Source: JANOQP01 sp044227705 (GTDB lineage: Bacteria; Bacteroidota; Bacteroidia; Chitinophagales; Saprospiraceae). Taken from it: 5,866 bases of DNA. The stretch is from positions 1 through 5,866 of the forward strand of contig JBGAWE010000258.1 of NCBI GenBank assembly GCA_044227705.1, in the 5' to 3' direction. The notes beneath the pieces are model-generated. The model saw only the letters and a program-made list of their open reading frames with translations. It was not told where the DNA came from and did no database searches. Positions 1 to 5,866 of this stretch are shown piece after piece; position 1 is the stretch's first letter; each line of letters opens with the position of its first letter. The position numbers were made by a program, and so were the translations under genes.

Positions 1-704
1 GACGGAGCGGAGGCTGCCCACCAGGCCTCGTTTTTTGATAAGCGCGAAATAGAAAGCAACGCGTCGAGCGAGCCAGGCGGGAAGCGGCCATCGAAATGCT
101 CCCAAGCCTCGATGGCACTTTGAAAGCGATAAGCGGTGTCCCGGCCGCTGGTCAATTTCCATTTCATCCAATAGAATTTTGTAGGTTGGGAGGGAAGGCC
201 ATGATACATGTTGTCGCTGTTGCCCCAGTCCAAAAAGACAAACCCCGTCCGCCGCCCCGCGTCCCACCCGTCGAGCGGGATGCGCACGCCGCCCTCCTCA
301 AAGAACTGGCCTGGCTGCATGGAGAAGCCCTCCTTTTTAGCGAGGTTTTCCAAAATGGCCATCGCCTCCCGGCGGCGCAGGTCGTCGGGCAGCCCCGTGC
401 CGAAGCCGGGCGATTGGTAGGGCAGCCCGCTCAACGCGCTCGGGAAAGTGTTGCGAAGCGAGTCGAGCGGAACGTCGGGCTGACCGTTCTCGCCGCGAGA
501 GACGTCGCCGGTCGCGCAGCCCGTCAGCCCGCCGCCGAGGATGCCAGAGGCGACAAGCCAGCGGAGCAGTTTTTGCGAAAAAGGATAGGGGTGCGCCCCC
601 GGTTCGTCGAGCGGGTTGGGCTGCTGCCAGTCGGGGTAGCGCGGCCTCGCCAGGCGGCGGACGGGGCGGACAGTGAGCGGGGGTTTCTTTTTTGAAGATT
701 GCAT
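1..704 (-). CDS. Lipoprotein-like protein with long N-terminal extension, partial (C-terminus off left edge)
   Basis: The frame is open from an ATG at 704-702 to the left edge of the window, 234 full codons without a stop, so the C-terminus is missing. I do not recognise the family. Residues 1-45 form a basic, proline- and aromatic-rich segment (KKK at 5-7, RYPDWQQPNPL at 22-32, HPYPF at 38-42). A hydrophobic stretch at about 46-62 ends in LTGC with Cys63, a good lipobox for lipidation and membrane anchoring. The n-region is far longer than in ordinary lipoprotein signal peptides. After the Cys comes a low-complexity Gly/Pro/Ser linker (64-105), then a probably folded domain (106 onward: REAMAILENLAKKEG, IPLDGWDAGRRTGFVFLDW, many Trp). 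The gene begins 39 bases after the stop of the radical SAM/SPASM gene, so it is probably co-transcribed and may be its substrate or partner (inference). No Shine-Dalgarno sequence is visible before the ATG. The alternative is a protein held in the membrane by one N-terminal helix without lipidation. Confidence 0.75.
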   Translation of the reverse strand, partial: MQSSKKKPPLTVRPVRRLARPRYPDWQQPNPLDEPGAHPYPFSQKLLRWLVASGILGGGLTGCATGDVSRGENGQPDVPLDSLRNTFPSALSGLPYQSPGFGTGLPDDLRRREAMAILENLAKKEGFSMQPGQFFEEGGVRIPLDGWDAGRRTGFVFLDWGNSDNMYHGLPSQPTKFYWMKWKLTSGRDTAYRFQSAIEAWEHFDGRFPPGSLDALLSISRLSKNEAWWAASAP

Positions 705-743
705 AAGGCGTTGACTGTCAAACTTTTGAGGCAAAAAATCCCG

Positions 744-1943
744 TCACGCGACAGCCTCCAAAAACTCGATGACCGGGTACGACGGGTTGTAGTGCTTGTG
801 CAAAAACAGCGCGTTGCGCCCCTCGAACAGCCGCCCGGCCAGCCTGTCGACGATGGGCAGCAGTCGTTGCTCGTGGTGGCATACCACTGGGCTGGCCCGA
901 TCGATGCGGCCCGTCGAGGCGAAGTTGATGCAGGCGCACCACGACGAGCAGCGGCCTCGCAGCGCACAGCCGCCGCACTCGGGCTTCGGTGCCTCCGAGC
1001 AGCCGTGCAGGTGCGAGCGGCAGGCCTCGTCGAAGCCGCCGTGCTCGACGTGGCCGATGAGGAACTCGGGCAGCCCCTCCGTCCGCACGAACTGGGTGCA
1101 GGGGTAAAGCCCGCCGTCCGGAGCGATGCTGAACTGGCGGCGGCCGAGGCTGCACCGCTCGGCCTCGGAGGGCGGTCGCTGCGTGCGCGAACGGATGCGC
1201 TCGTCGATGGCCGAGAGCCAGAAGCGGTGGCCGGAGCGGAGCATTTTTTCATACCACGTGGCCATCTTTTTATAGGAAATTTCGAGGGCGGCCATGTCGT
1301 CCATTGTCCACGGGGCCGAGTAGTCGAGCGTCGCGTTGATGTAGCGGAAGCCTTTTTCAAAGAGCCATTCGACCGACCGCGCCGCCTCGGTCGCCGTCTC
1401 CGGCACGATGACGCAGGTTGCGTTGGCCGCCGGGTTTGATTTTAAAAGGAGGCCCATTGCCCTTTCGACAGCTCGGCTCGTGGGGCCGCCGCCCGCGTTC
1501 GGCCGCAGCCGGTCGTGTATGTCGGGCGGGCCGTCGGAGCTTATCGAGACGTAGATTCTCCTTTTTGAAAGCTCTGTTAAAACTGGCTCGGAGAGGAGGA
1601 GGCCGTTGGTCGAGGTTTTCAGAAAGAGGTCGGTCTCGGGGCTTTTTTCCTTTAAAAAGCGGTCGGCGATGTGGAAAATCAGCTCTTTTTCGAGCAGGGG
1701 CTCACCGCCGAAGAAGGTCACGTCGAGGAAACGGGCACCGCTTTTCCGCGCCTCGACGAGGGTGAAATCGACGGCCTGGTCGGCCGTTTTGCGCGTCATC
1801 GAGCGGCCGGTCTTCTCGCCAGTGTAGCAATAGGTGCAGCGCAGGTTGCAGCCGTGCGTGAGGTGGAAGGTGGCGGCGAGGGTGGGTTGTTCGATCATTT
1901 TTGATTGGATTGATTCGCGGCTCACGAAACGCAGTTCAAACAT
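744..1943 (-). CDS. Radical SAM/SPASM domain protein (peptide or protein maturase type)
   Basis: A 399-residue radical SAM enzyme of the SPASM class, whose characterised members use SAM-derived radicals to modify peptides or proteins (anaerobic sulfatase maturases, RiPP maturases). Counting from the ATG at 1943, the SAM-binding [4Fe-4S] motif CNLRCTYC gives Cys32, Cys36 and Cys39. FFGGEP at 77-82 is the SAM-contacting GGE motif, and YVSISSDGP lies at 131-139. The SPASM domain is complete by eye: Cys264 and Cys282 (CSLGRRQFSIAPDGGLYPC), then CGGCALRGRCSSWC with the canonical C-x2-C-x5-C-x3-C spacing (323, 326, 332, 336), and Cys355; this should hold two auxiliary clusters. A TTG at 1955 gives a four-residue longer protein, and Met16 is another option. 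I chose the ATG because no start has a clear ribosome site. It lies 29 bases after the YkuK-like gene and 39 before the lipoprotein-like gene. The substrate is unknown and no short precursor-peptide gene is visible nearby. Confidence 0.93.
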   Translation of the reverse strand: MFELRFVSRESIQSKMIEQPTLAATFHLTHGCNLRCTYCYTGEKTGRSMTRKTADQAVDFTLVEARKSGARFLDVTFFGGEPLLEKELIFHIADRFLKEKSPETDLFLKTSTNGLLLSEPVLTELSKRRIYVSISSDGPPDIHDRLRPNAGGGPTSRAVERAMGLLLKSNPAANATCVIVPETATEAARSVEWLFEKGFRYINATLDYSAPWTMDDMAALEISYKKMATWYEKMLRSGHRFWLSAIDERIRSRTQRPPSEAERCSLGRRQFSIAPDGGLYPCTQFVRTEGLPEFLIGHVEHGGFDEACRSHLHGCSEAPKPECGGCALRGRCSSWCACINFASTGRIDRASPVVCHHEQRLLPIVDRLAGRLFEGRNALFLHKHYNPSYPVIEFLEAVA

Positions 1944-1972
1944 CGTCAACCGCAAACCAACCCAACCTTAAT

Positions 1973-2443
1973 TCAAATCACCTTGTCCGCGCAGCAAGAA
2001 GCCGCCACCGCGTCCGGCTTGGCCCGGAAGACGAACCCCATCGACAGGATGTAGCCCATCGCCTCCTTCAAGGCCGTGTTCGACTCGAAGTGCGGGTCGG
2101 TGTTGATGTCGGCGTGGACCTCGAGCGCCACGTCGTACAGGTCGAGCAGCGCGCAGAGCGAGTAGGCGACCTCCACCGAACGGCCGACCTCGAGAATCAT
2201 CCGTTCGCGGATGGACATCTTGCGCCGCTGCGTCTCGTTGGAGATGAACATGAAGCCGCCGCGCTTCTCCCGCAGGAAGACGATGACGGTGGCGAAGTGG
2301 ACCTCCTCGCCGACGACCTGCGAGTCGGTGCCGATGCAGACCTTGAGCTTGTGGCCCTCGCCCGTCTCGCGGACGATGGTGTTCTCGACGGCGGTCAAAA
2401 GAGGTTCCTCGATTCTCTGTCCGTTCAATCTTCTCCAGTTCAT
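1973..2443 (-). CDS. YkuK-like RNase H-fold protein (DUF458 family)
   Basis: A 156-residue protein that I recognise as the YkuK/DUF458 family, which has a ribonuclease H-like fold and no firmly established function. The sequence shows KVCIGTDSQ at 34-42 (first acidic strand, Asp40), FATVIVFLRE at 50-59 with glycine-rich KRGG following, a helix with SIRERMILEVGRSVEVAYSL at 77-96, EVHADINTDP at 108-117 (Asp112), and a C-terminal AKPDAVAASCCADKV segment with Asp144 and Asp153. These acidic residues are plausible metal ligands, by analogy with RNase H. Length is close to the family norm and the C-terminus is intact. The protein has no signal peptide and is cytoplasmic. The ATG at 2443-2441 has no clear Shine-Dalgarno sequence. 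It is the first gene of the leftward operon, so its upstream region should carry the operon promoter. Nothing explains a direct link to the radical SAM gene behind it. Confidence 0.88.
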   Translation of the reverse strand: MNWRRLNGQRIEEPLLTAVENTIVRETGEGHKLKVCIGTDSQVVGEEVHFATVIVFLREKRGGFMFISNETQRRKMSIRERMILEVGRSVEVAYSLCALLDLYDVALEVHADINTDPHFESNTALKEAMGYILSMGFVFRAKPDAVAASCCADKVI

Positions 2444-2484
2444 GTTGAAAAGAATTTTGGTTGTGAAAAACGCGCCCTAAAAGC

Positions 2485-2526
2485 GAAGCGACCAGCCAGC
2501 ACACAAGGTTGCCGACTGGTCGCTTC
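2485..2526. repeat. 11-bp perfect inverted repeat, possible hairpin or operator
   Basis: GAAGCGACCAG (2485-2495) and CTGGTCGCTTC (2516-2526) are exact reverse complements separated by 20 bases. The repeat lies 41 bases upstream of the YkuK-like start codon. In minus-strand RNA it would form an 11-bp stem, followed after two bases by TTTT and a GC-rich stretch, so it is a poor intrinsic terminator. It could be a 5' leader hairpin or a binding site for a dimeric regulator; the sequence does not decide. Confidence 0.6.
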
Positions 2527-2726
2527 AAGAAAATTCTACCCCGGCGAGGGGGCTGGCGACAAGCCTTTGATGCTGCCTGTGTATTCGATGGCCGTGATTT
2601 ATGAGCGGATGCGCCATTTCTGCGGGTGACTGGTTTAACGGTTCAAAATTAGGCGAGAAAACTTCCCATCCAAACGAGCGGCTGCCGAGGCAGGCATTTT
2701 TAGGGGAAAGACGGACGCGGCGCGGC

Positions 2727-2751
2727 GGCCCAAACGCTTCACGATTGGGCC
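2727..2751. repeat. 7-bp inverted repeat upstream of the lipid kinase
   Basis: GGCCCAA (2727-2733) and TTGGGCC (2745-2751) are exact reverse complements with an 11-base spacer, about 120 bases before the lipid-kinase start. No T-run follows on either strand, so it is not a terminator. It may be an operator-like site or chance in GC-rich DNA. Confidence 0.3.
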
Positions 2752-2873
2752 GAAATGGGCGAAAAGAGGGGCCTCTGTTTACTTTCGCCGCCCCGGTGCA
2801 GGCAGGTTAAGTTGCGGTAAAATCTTCCGGGAGCCGCATTCGCCGTTCACCATCCTGCACTCGGCACTCAAGA

Positions 2874-3800
2874 ATGAATCCTGTTCAAAAGCCCGTGCTC
2901 GAAAAGTTGTTCCCGAAGACGCGGGCCTGTTTCATCGTCAACCCGATGGCCGGGACGAGCCACCAGAAGCGCATCCGCGAGAGCATCGACCGGCACCTCG
3001 ACCACACGAAGTTTCACTATAAAATAGAGTACACCCGGCACGCGGGCCACGCGACCGACCTCGCCCGGCAGGCTGCCGCAGAGGGCTGGGAGGTGGTCGT
3101 CGCGGTCGGCGGCGACGGCTCGGTCAACGAGGTCGCCGCCGGTTTGATGGGCACCGATTCCGTGCTCGCCATCATCCCCGCCGGCTCGGGCAACGGGCTG
3201 GCCATGCACCTCGGCCTCGGCCGCGACATGAACCGCGCCATGCGCCTGCTCAACCGCTCGGAGCCGCGCTGGCTCGATGTCGGGCTGATGAACGGCCGCC
3301 CCTTCGTCAACCTCGCGGGCGTCGGCTTTGACGGCCTCGTCTCCAACCTGATGAAGGGGAAGGCCAAGCGCGGCTTCGTCTCCTATTTTCTCAAGAGCAT
3401 CGAGGCCGGGCTGACCTACGAGCCGCGCAACTGCAGCATCCTTTTCGACGGGAAGACCATCGAGGAGCGGTGCTTCACCATCGCCGTCGCCAACGGGCCG
3501 ATGTACGGCTACAACTTCCAAATCGCGCCCGGCGCCCGCCTCGACGACGGCCAGTTCGAGGTCGTCCTTTTGAAAGACGTGCCGCGCTGGAAATACTTCG
3601 CCGCCGTCCCCGAGACGCTTTCCGGCCGCATCTACGAAGCCGATTTCGTGGAGCATTTCGCCGCCCGGTCCGTCGAAATCTCCTTTGACCGTGACGAAAA
3701 CTTCGCCCATATCGACGGCGAGGGCGTCACCGTCAACGGCCACCTGCGGTTCGAGATGCGCGAAAAGGCATTGCGGGTGATGGCGCCGAAAGCCAAGTAA
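2874..3800 (+). CDS. Diacylglycerol kinase family lipid kinase (YegS/BmrU/DgkB-like)
   Basis: A 308-residue enzyme of the soluble DAGK-catalytic family, which transfers phosphate from ATP to diacylglycerol or related lipids at the cytoplasmic face of the membrane. Domain order is as expected. The N-terminal nucleotide-binding domain has FIVNPMAGTS (20-29), the signature VAVGGDGSVNEVAAGL (76-91) and IPAGSGNGLAMHLG (101-114). The C-terminal beta-rich domain has GVGFDGLVS (149-157), FTIAVANGPMYGYNFQIAPG (201-220), DDGQFEVVLLKD (224-235) and HIDGEGV (279-285). The SGNG variant replaces the more common GTxND; I recall that variant from Bacteroidota homologues. The length is typical and no residue that I know to be essential looks lost. 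There is no signal peptide or membrane segment. The ATG at 2874 has no strong ribosome site. It is the first gene of the rightward group, 69 bases before the PgpH-like gene. The exact lipid substrate cannot be read from the sequence. Confidence 0.93.
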   Translation: MNPVQKPVLEKLFPKTRACFIVNPMAGTSHQKRIRESIDRHLDHTKFHYKIEYTRHAGHATDLARQAAAEGWEVVVAVGGDGSVNEVAAGLMGTDSVLAIIPAGSGNGLAMHLGLGRDMNRAMRLLNRSEPRWLDVGLMNGRPFVNLAGVGFDGLVSNLMKGKAKRGFVSYFLKSIEAGLTYEPRNCSILFDGKTIEERCFTIAVANGPMYGYNFQIAPGARLDDGQFEVVLLKDVPRWKYFAAVPETLSGRIYEADFVEHFAARSVEISFDRDENFAHIDGEGVTVNGHLRFEMREKALRVMAPKAK

Positions 3801-3869
3801 AACTCAAGTGAATTTGGGCCTTACTCGGCTTTCGGCCAGTCTATTTTCGCCTCCAAACTTCTCTGAAAG

Positions 3870-5282
3870 ATGCCCGTCCGCCTTCCCGCCCGCCCGAACG
3901 ATGCCGCCCCTTCGCGATCGCCCAGCCCGTGGCTGATGGCGGCGCTGCTGGCCTTTGTCGCCGCGCTCGTGCTGCCGAAGGGCGGGCCGTTCCCCTACGA
4001 ATTTGAGAAAGGGCACAAGTGGAACTACGCCGACCTCCGCTCCCCCTTCGATTTCGACGTGACCCGCTCCGGGGCCGAGGCCGAGGCCGCGCTGGCCCGC
4101 ATCGAGTCGGAGCGCGCGCCCTATTTCACGATGGACATGGAGGTGGCGCGGCGGCAGAAAAAGGAGTTCCAAAAACAGTTCGAGGCGCAGGTCAACAAGA
4201 GCCGCCACGATGCGGGATATGCCGAGCTTGTCGCCAATCAGGCGGCTTATCTGAACTTCTCGCTCGGCCTTCTCGACGGGCTTTTTAATCAGGGAATCCT
4301 CCCGAACGCCGCTCCGCCCGCCGGGGTTTCGGCTGAAAAGCAGGTTTTTTTGATGAAAAACGGCGTTGAAAGTCGCGTCCCGTTCGGCTCGCTCCTGACG
4401 ATGAAAGGCGCCTCGGACTGGCTGACAGACACCCTTCCTTTCTCGAAACTCTCCAGTCCCGAAATCCTCCTCCCGATTTTCGAGAACACCCTCTCCCCGA
4501 ACCTTCGGCAGGACGACTCGCTGGCCGCCGCCTCGTTCAAAAGGAAGCGCGACGCGGCCCTGAAAACGGGAATCTCCGTCCAAAAAGGGGAAATCATTGT
4601 CGCTCGCGGCGGGTCGATCACGGAGCTGGTCTTCCAAAAACTGACCTCCCTCTCCAACCGCTTCGACCAGCCGAACCGGCGTTTCCAACTCCTCGGCTCG
4701 CTCGGTCTGGCGGGGCTGGCCTCGGTCGCGCTGGCGCTGCTGGTGCTCGTCTGGTTCCCTGAAAAATGGGACGACCGCCGCCAGTCGATGCTCATCTTCA
4801 GCGTGGTTTTGGCGGAGGTGCTGGCCTTCAGCTTCCTCGCGCGGCTCGGCCCGGCGGGCGCGATGTGCACGCCGATGCTGTTCCTGCTCTTTTTTCTCCA
4901 TCAGTTTTTTCAAAAAGACCTGGTCTGGATGGCCTACCTGTTGGCTGTTTTGCTCACTGGTCTGTCGCTCGAATGGGGCTTTGGCTGGTCGGTCATCCAG
5001 TTTGCCGGGGGCTTTTCGCTGCTGCTCTTTCCCCGGAGGGTCATCAGTTGGCGCGGCCGCCTCATCGTGACGGCGACGGCGACCGGCGTGATGACCGCCG
5101 CCATGCTGGGCTGCATCCTCGCCGGGAAGTTCGACCGGGCCGCCCTCGGCTGGCGGGCTTTGGGCTATCTGTGGGCGGCGGCGCTGGTGAGCCTCGCGGC
5201 GTTCCCGGTGGCCAATTTTTTCAGGAAGCGGATGGGCACTGCGGTGGAGGTACCGGTGCTGGAAGGAGCAATTGAGAACTGA
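3870..5282 (+). CDS. PgpH-like 7TM-HDED membrane protein lacking the HD phosphodiesterase domain
   Basis: A 470-residue protein matching the front two-thirds of the PgpH family. Full-length members join an extracellular 7TM-HDED domain, seven membrane helices and a cytoplasmic HD domain that hydrolyses cyclic di-AMP. Here helix 1 is at about 21-36. The ectodomain spans about 37-270, with FPYEFEKGHKWNYADLRSPF near its start, a charged coiled-coil-like stretch near 90-110, and the conserved GISVQKGEIIVARGGSIT at 234-251. Seven further hydrophobic segments lie near 273-296, 306-324, 328-347, 351-367, 371-387, 396-417 and 431-450. The protein then stops 20 residues later (FFRKRMG at 450-456), about where the linker to the HD domain begins in relatives. 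No HD or HDIG motif follows in any frame to the window end. It therefore cannot hydrolyse c-di-AMP as it stands. It could be a sensor that lost its output domain, a decoy, or the product of a deletion or misassembly. The ATG at 3870 lacks a strong ribosome site. Confidence 0.88.
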   Translation: MPVRLPARPNDAAPSRSPSPWLMAALLAFVAALVLPKGGPFPYEFEKGHKWNYADLRSPFDFDVTRSGAEAEAALARIESERAPYFTMDMEVARRQKKEFQKQFEAQVNKSRHDAGYAELVANQAAYLNFSLGLLDGLFNQGILPNAAPPAGVSAEKQVFLMKNGVESRVPFGSLLTMKGASDWLTDTLPFSKLSSPEILLPIFENTLSPNLRQDDSLAAASFKRKRDAALKTGISVQKGEIIVARGGSITELVFQKLTSLSNRFDQPNRRFQLLGSLGLAGLASVALALLVLVWFPEKWDDRRQSMLIFSVVLAEVLAFSFLARLGPAGAMCTPMLFLLFFLHQFFQKDLVWMAYLLAVLLTGLSLEWGFGWSVIQFAGGFSLLLFPRRVISWRGRLIVTATATGVMTAAMLGCILAGKFDRAALGWRALGYLWAAALVSLAAFPVANFFRKRMGTAVEVPVLEGAIEN

Positions 5283-5308
5283 TACGGCCCAATAGAACGA
5301 GAAAATCG

Positions 5309-5857
5309 ATGAGGAAACCTGCCCACAAAAAGGCTTTCGATGCCCTTTCGCCCAGCGAGTACATCATCGGGAGCGAGCAATCTGTGCTTCTCATCTCGGG
5401 CTTTTCCGATTTGCTGGCCGATGCGCTTGGGTACGATGTCAAATCGGATGGCTTTTTGGCCATCCATCGACGCCACGCAATGGCGGCGTTGAAATCCGAA
5501 CTTCCAGCCTGCCTCATCTTGAAAAGAACGGGGCATGCGGTCGTTCTTCTGGAGGAATCATCATTTCACAAATCCGCCGATGCTCTGGTGAACGGCATTC
5601 TTTTCGAGTTCAAGTCGATTGCCCGGGCGAAGAACCTGAAAAACGCTTTCGTCCACCAGTTCCGCACGGCAAAAGGCAAGTCTCGCAATCTATTGGTGCA
5701 CGTCCAGATAAAGGTGAAAGCCGAGGGCCTGCGTTTTGCCCTGTTCTACGCGCTGCAGAAATATCCCCATTTCGATGCCATTTGGTTGGCCTGGCAGGGT
5801 CGCATTTATCAATTCTCGAAGGAACAGGTACTGGCCGGACGACATCAGTTTTACTGA
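5309..5857 (+). CDS. CdiA-C-like PD-(D/E)XK nuclease, stand-alone toxin-like protein
   Basis: A 182-residue protein whose C-terminal half resembles the C-terminal tRNA-nuclease domain of CdiA contact-dependent inhibition toxins, a PD-(D/E)XK-related fold. The key region is VVLLEESSFHKSADALVNG at 78-96 running into ILFEFKSIA (97-105). Asp91, Glu100 and Lys102 fit the D...ExK catalytic core, and Glu82/83 may supply another acidic ligand. KNLKNAFVHQFRTAKGKSRN (108-127) and FDAIWLAWQGRIYQFSKEQV (155-174) match the helical and terminal strand segments I recall from that family. It has no signal peptide, secretion domain or CdiA-like repeats, so it is not a full CDI toxin. Whether it is toxic, domesticated, or a defence or mobile-element nuclease is unknown. 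By hand count, 360 bases of it are about 53% GC, against about 65% in sampled lines of the preceding gene. It begins 26 bases after the truncated PgpH-like gene. No immunity gene is visible, but only 9 bases remain downstream. Confidence 0.75.
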   Translation: MRKPAHKKAFDALSPSEYIIGSEQSVLLISGFSDLLADALGYDVKSDGFLAIHRRHAMAALKSELPACLILKRTGHAVVLLEESSFHKSADALVNGILFEFKSIARAKNLKNAFVHQFRTAKGKSRNLLVHVQIKVKAEGLRFALFYALQKYPHFDAIWLAWQGRIYQFSKEQVLAGRHQFY

Positions 5858-5866
5858 AAAATTTAA

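Larger units (their letters stand above)
2444..2873. other. Divergent intergenic region between the two gene groups
   Basis: These 430 bases separate the leftward YkuK-like operon from the rightward lipid-kinase group, so promoters for both should lie here. I found no convincing gene in it: the longest plus-strand reading frames are Arg/Gly-rich and resemble no family I know. It contains an 11-bp perfect inverted repeat (2485-2526) and a 7-bp one (2727-2751), listed separately. A TAAAAT at 2818-2823 resembles a -10 element, but it has no good -35 partner and I could not find a clean Bacteroidota-type TTTG/TAnnTTTG pair, so I do not call a promoter. Confidence 0.7.

Noticed and set aside
96..695. 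Plus-strand reading frame of 199 codons at the left edge
   Set aside because: It lies antisense to the minus-strand lipoprotein-like gene and has Arg/Val/Ala-rich composition with no recognisable motif. It is open only because of the high GC of the opposite strand.
524..1360. Minus-strand reading frame of 278 codons overlapping the radical SAM gene
   Set aside because: It is a Ser/Arg/Ala-rich out-of-frame translation of the radical SAM and lipoprotein-like genes. Both of those give coherent motifs in their own frames.
699..1439. Plus-strand reading frame of 246 codons
   Set aside because: It is antisense to the radical SAM SPASM region, whose cysteine pattern fixes the real frame.
1901..2629. 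Plus-strand reading frame of 242 codons
   Set aside because: It is antisense to the YkuK-like gene over most of its length, with His/Val/Asp-rich filler composition.
2680..2702. CTGCCGAGGCAG followed by ATTTTT, a terminator-like look
   Set aside because: A realistic loop leaves only about four paired bases, and no plus-strand gene ends upstream of it.
2601..2810. Possible 69-residue plus-strand gene in the intergenic region
   Set aside because: No ribosome site, signal peptide or recognisable motif, and Arg/Gly-rich composition typical of non-coding GC-rich DNA.
2868..3743. Minus-strand reading frame of 291 codons opposite the lipid kinase
   Set aside because: It is antisense to a gene with unambiguous lipid-kinase motifs.
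3804..4913. Minus-strand reading frame of 369 codons opposite the PgpH-like gene
   Set aside because: It is an Arg/Glu/Gln-rich antisense shadow. The plus-strand frame shows clear membrane helices and family motifs.
5276..5308. Translational fusion of the nuclease to the PgpH-like protein
   Set aside because: The nuclease frame has a TGA at 5273-5275 and the PgpH-like frame stops at 5280-5282. They are different frames 26 bases apart, so they are separate proteins unless there is a sequencing error.
5165..5536. Minus-strand reading frame across the PgpH/nuclease junction, as a possible inserted gene
   Set aside because: It overlaps two plus-strand frames with coherent protein features and shows no motif of its own.

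Overview
The window looks like a piece of a GC-rich Bacteroidota (Bacteroidetes) chromosome, possibly a Saprospiria- or Rhodothermia-like lineage. The lineage guess is inference. It rests on the type of YkuK-like RNase H-fold protein, the SGNG variant of the lipid-kinase motif, the PgpH-type ectodomain beginning FPYEFEKG, and the lack of clear Shine-Dalgarno sequences before most genes. No rRNA, tRNA, CRISPR array or insertion sequence is visible.

Layout: two divergent gene groups flank a 430-base non-coding region (2444-2873). On the minus strand, reading leftward, are a YkuK-like RNase H-fold protein (1973-2443), a radical SAM/SPASM maturase (744-1943, or from an upstream TTG at 1955), and a lipoprotein-like protein with a long N-terminal extension that runs off the left edge (1-704). 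Gaps are 29 and 39 bases, so this is probably one operon. On the plus strand are a diacylglycerol-kinase-family lipid kinase (2874-3800), a PgpH-like 7TM protein that ends where its HD phosphodiesterase domain should start (3870-5282), and a small CdiA-C-like PD-(D/E)XK nuclease (5309-5857).

Two things deserve attention. First, the radical SAM/SPASM enzyme has all its expected iron-sulfur cysteines but no short precursor peptide beside it. Its downstream neighbour has a proline- and aromatic-rich, basic extension of about 45 residues before a good lipobox (LTGC), which makes that protein a candidate substrate or partner. Second, the PgpH-like receptor has an intact ectodomain and seven membrane segments but no catalytic domain. 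The position of that domain is taken by a toxin-like nuclease gene of visibly lower GC (about 53% against about 65%), which suggests a deletion or replacement event.

The lipid kinase would act on membrane lipids and the 7TM protein sits in the membrane, but nothing in the sequence ties the two pathways together beyond adjacency.
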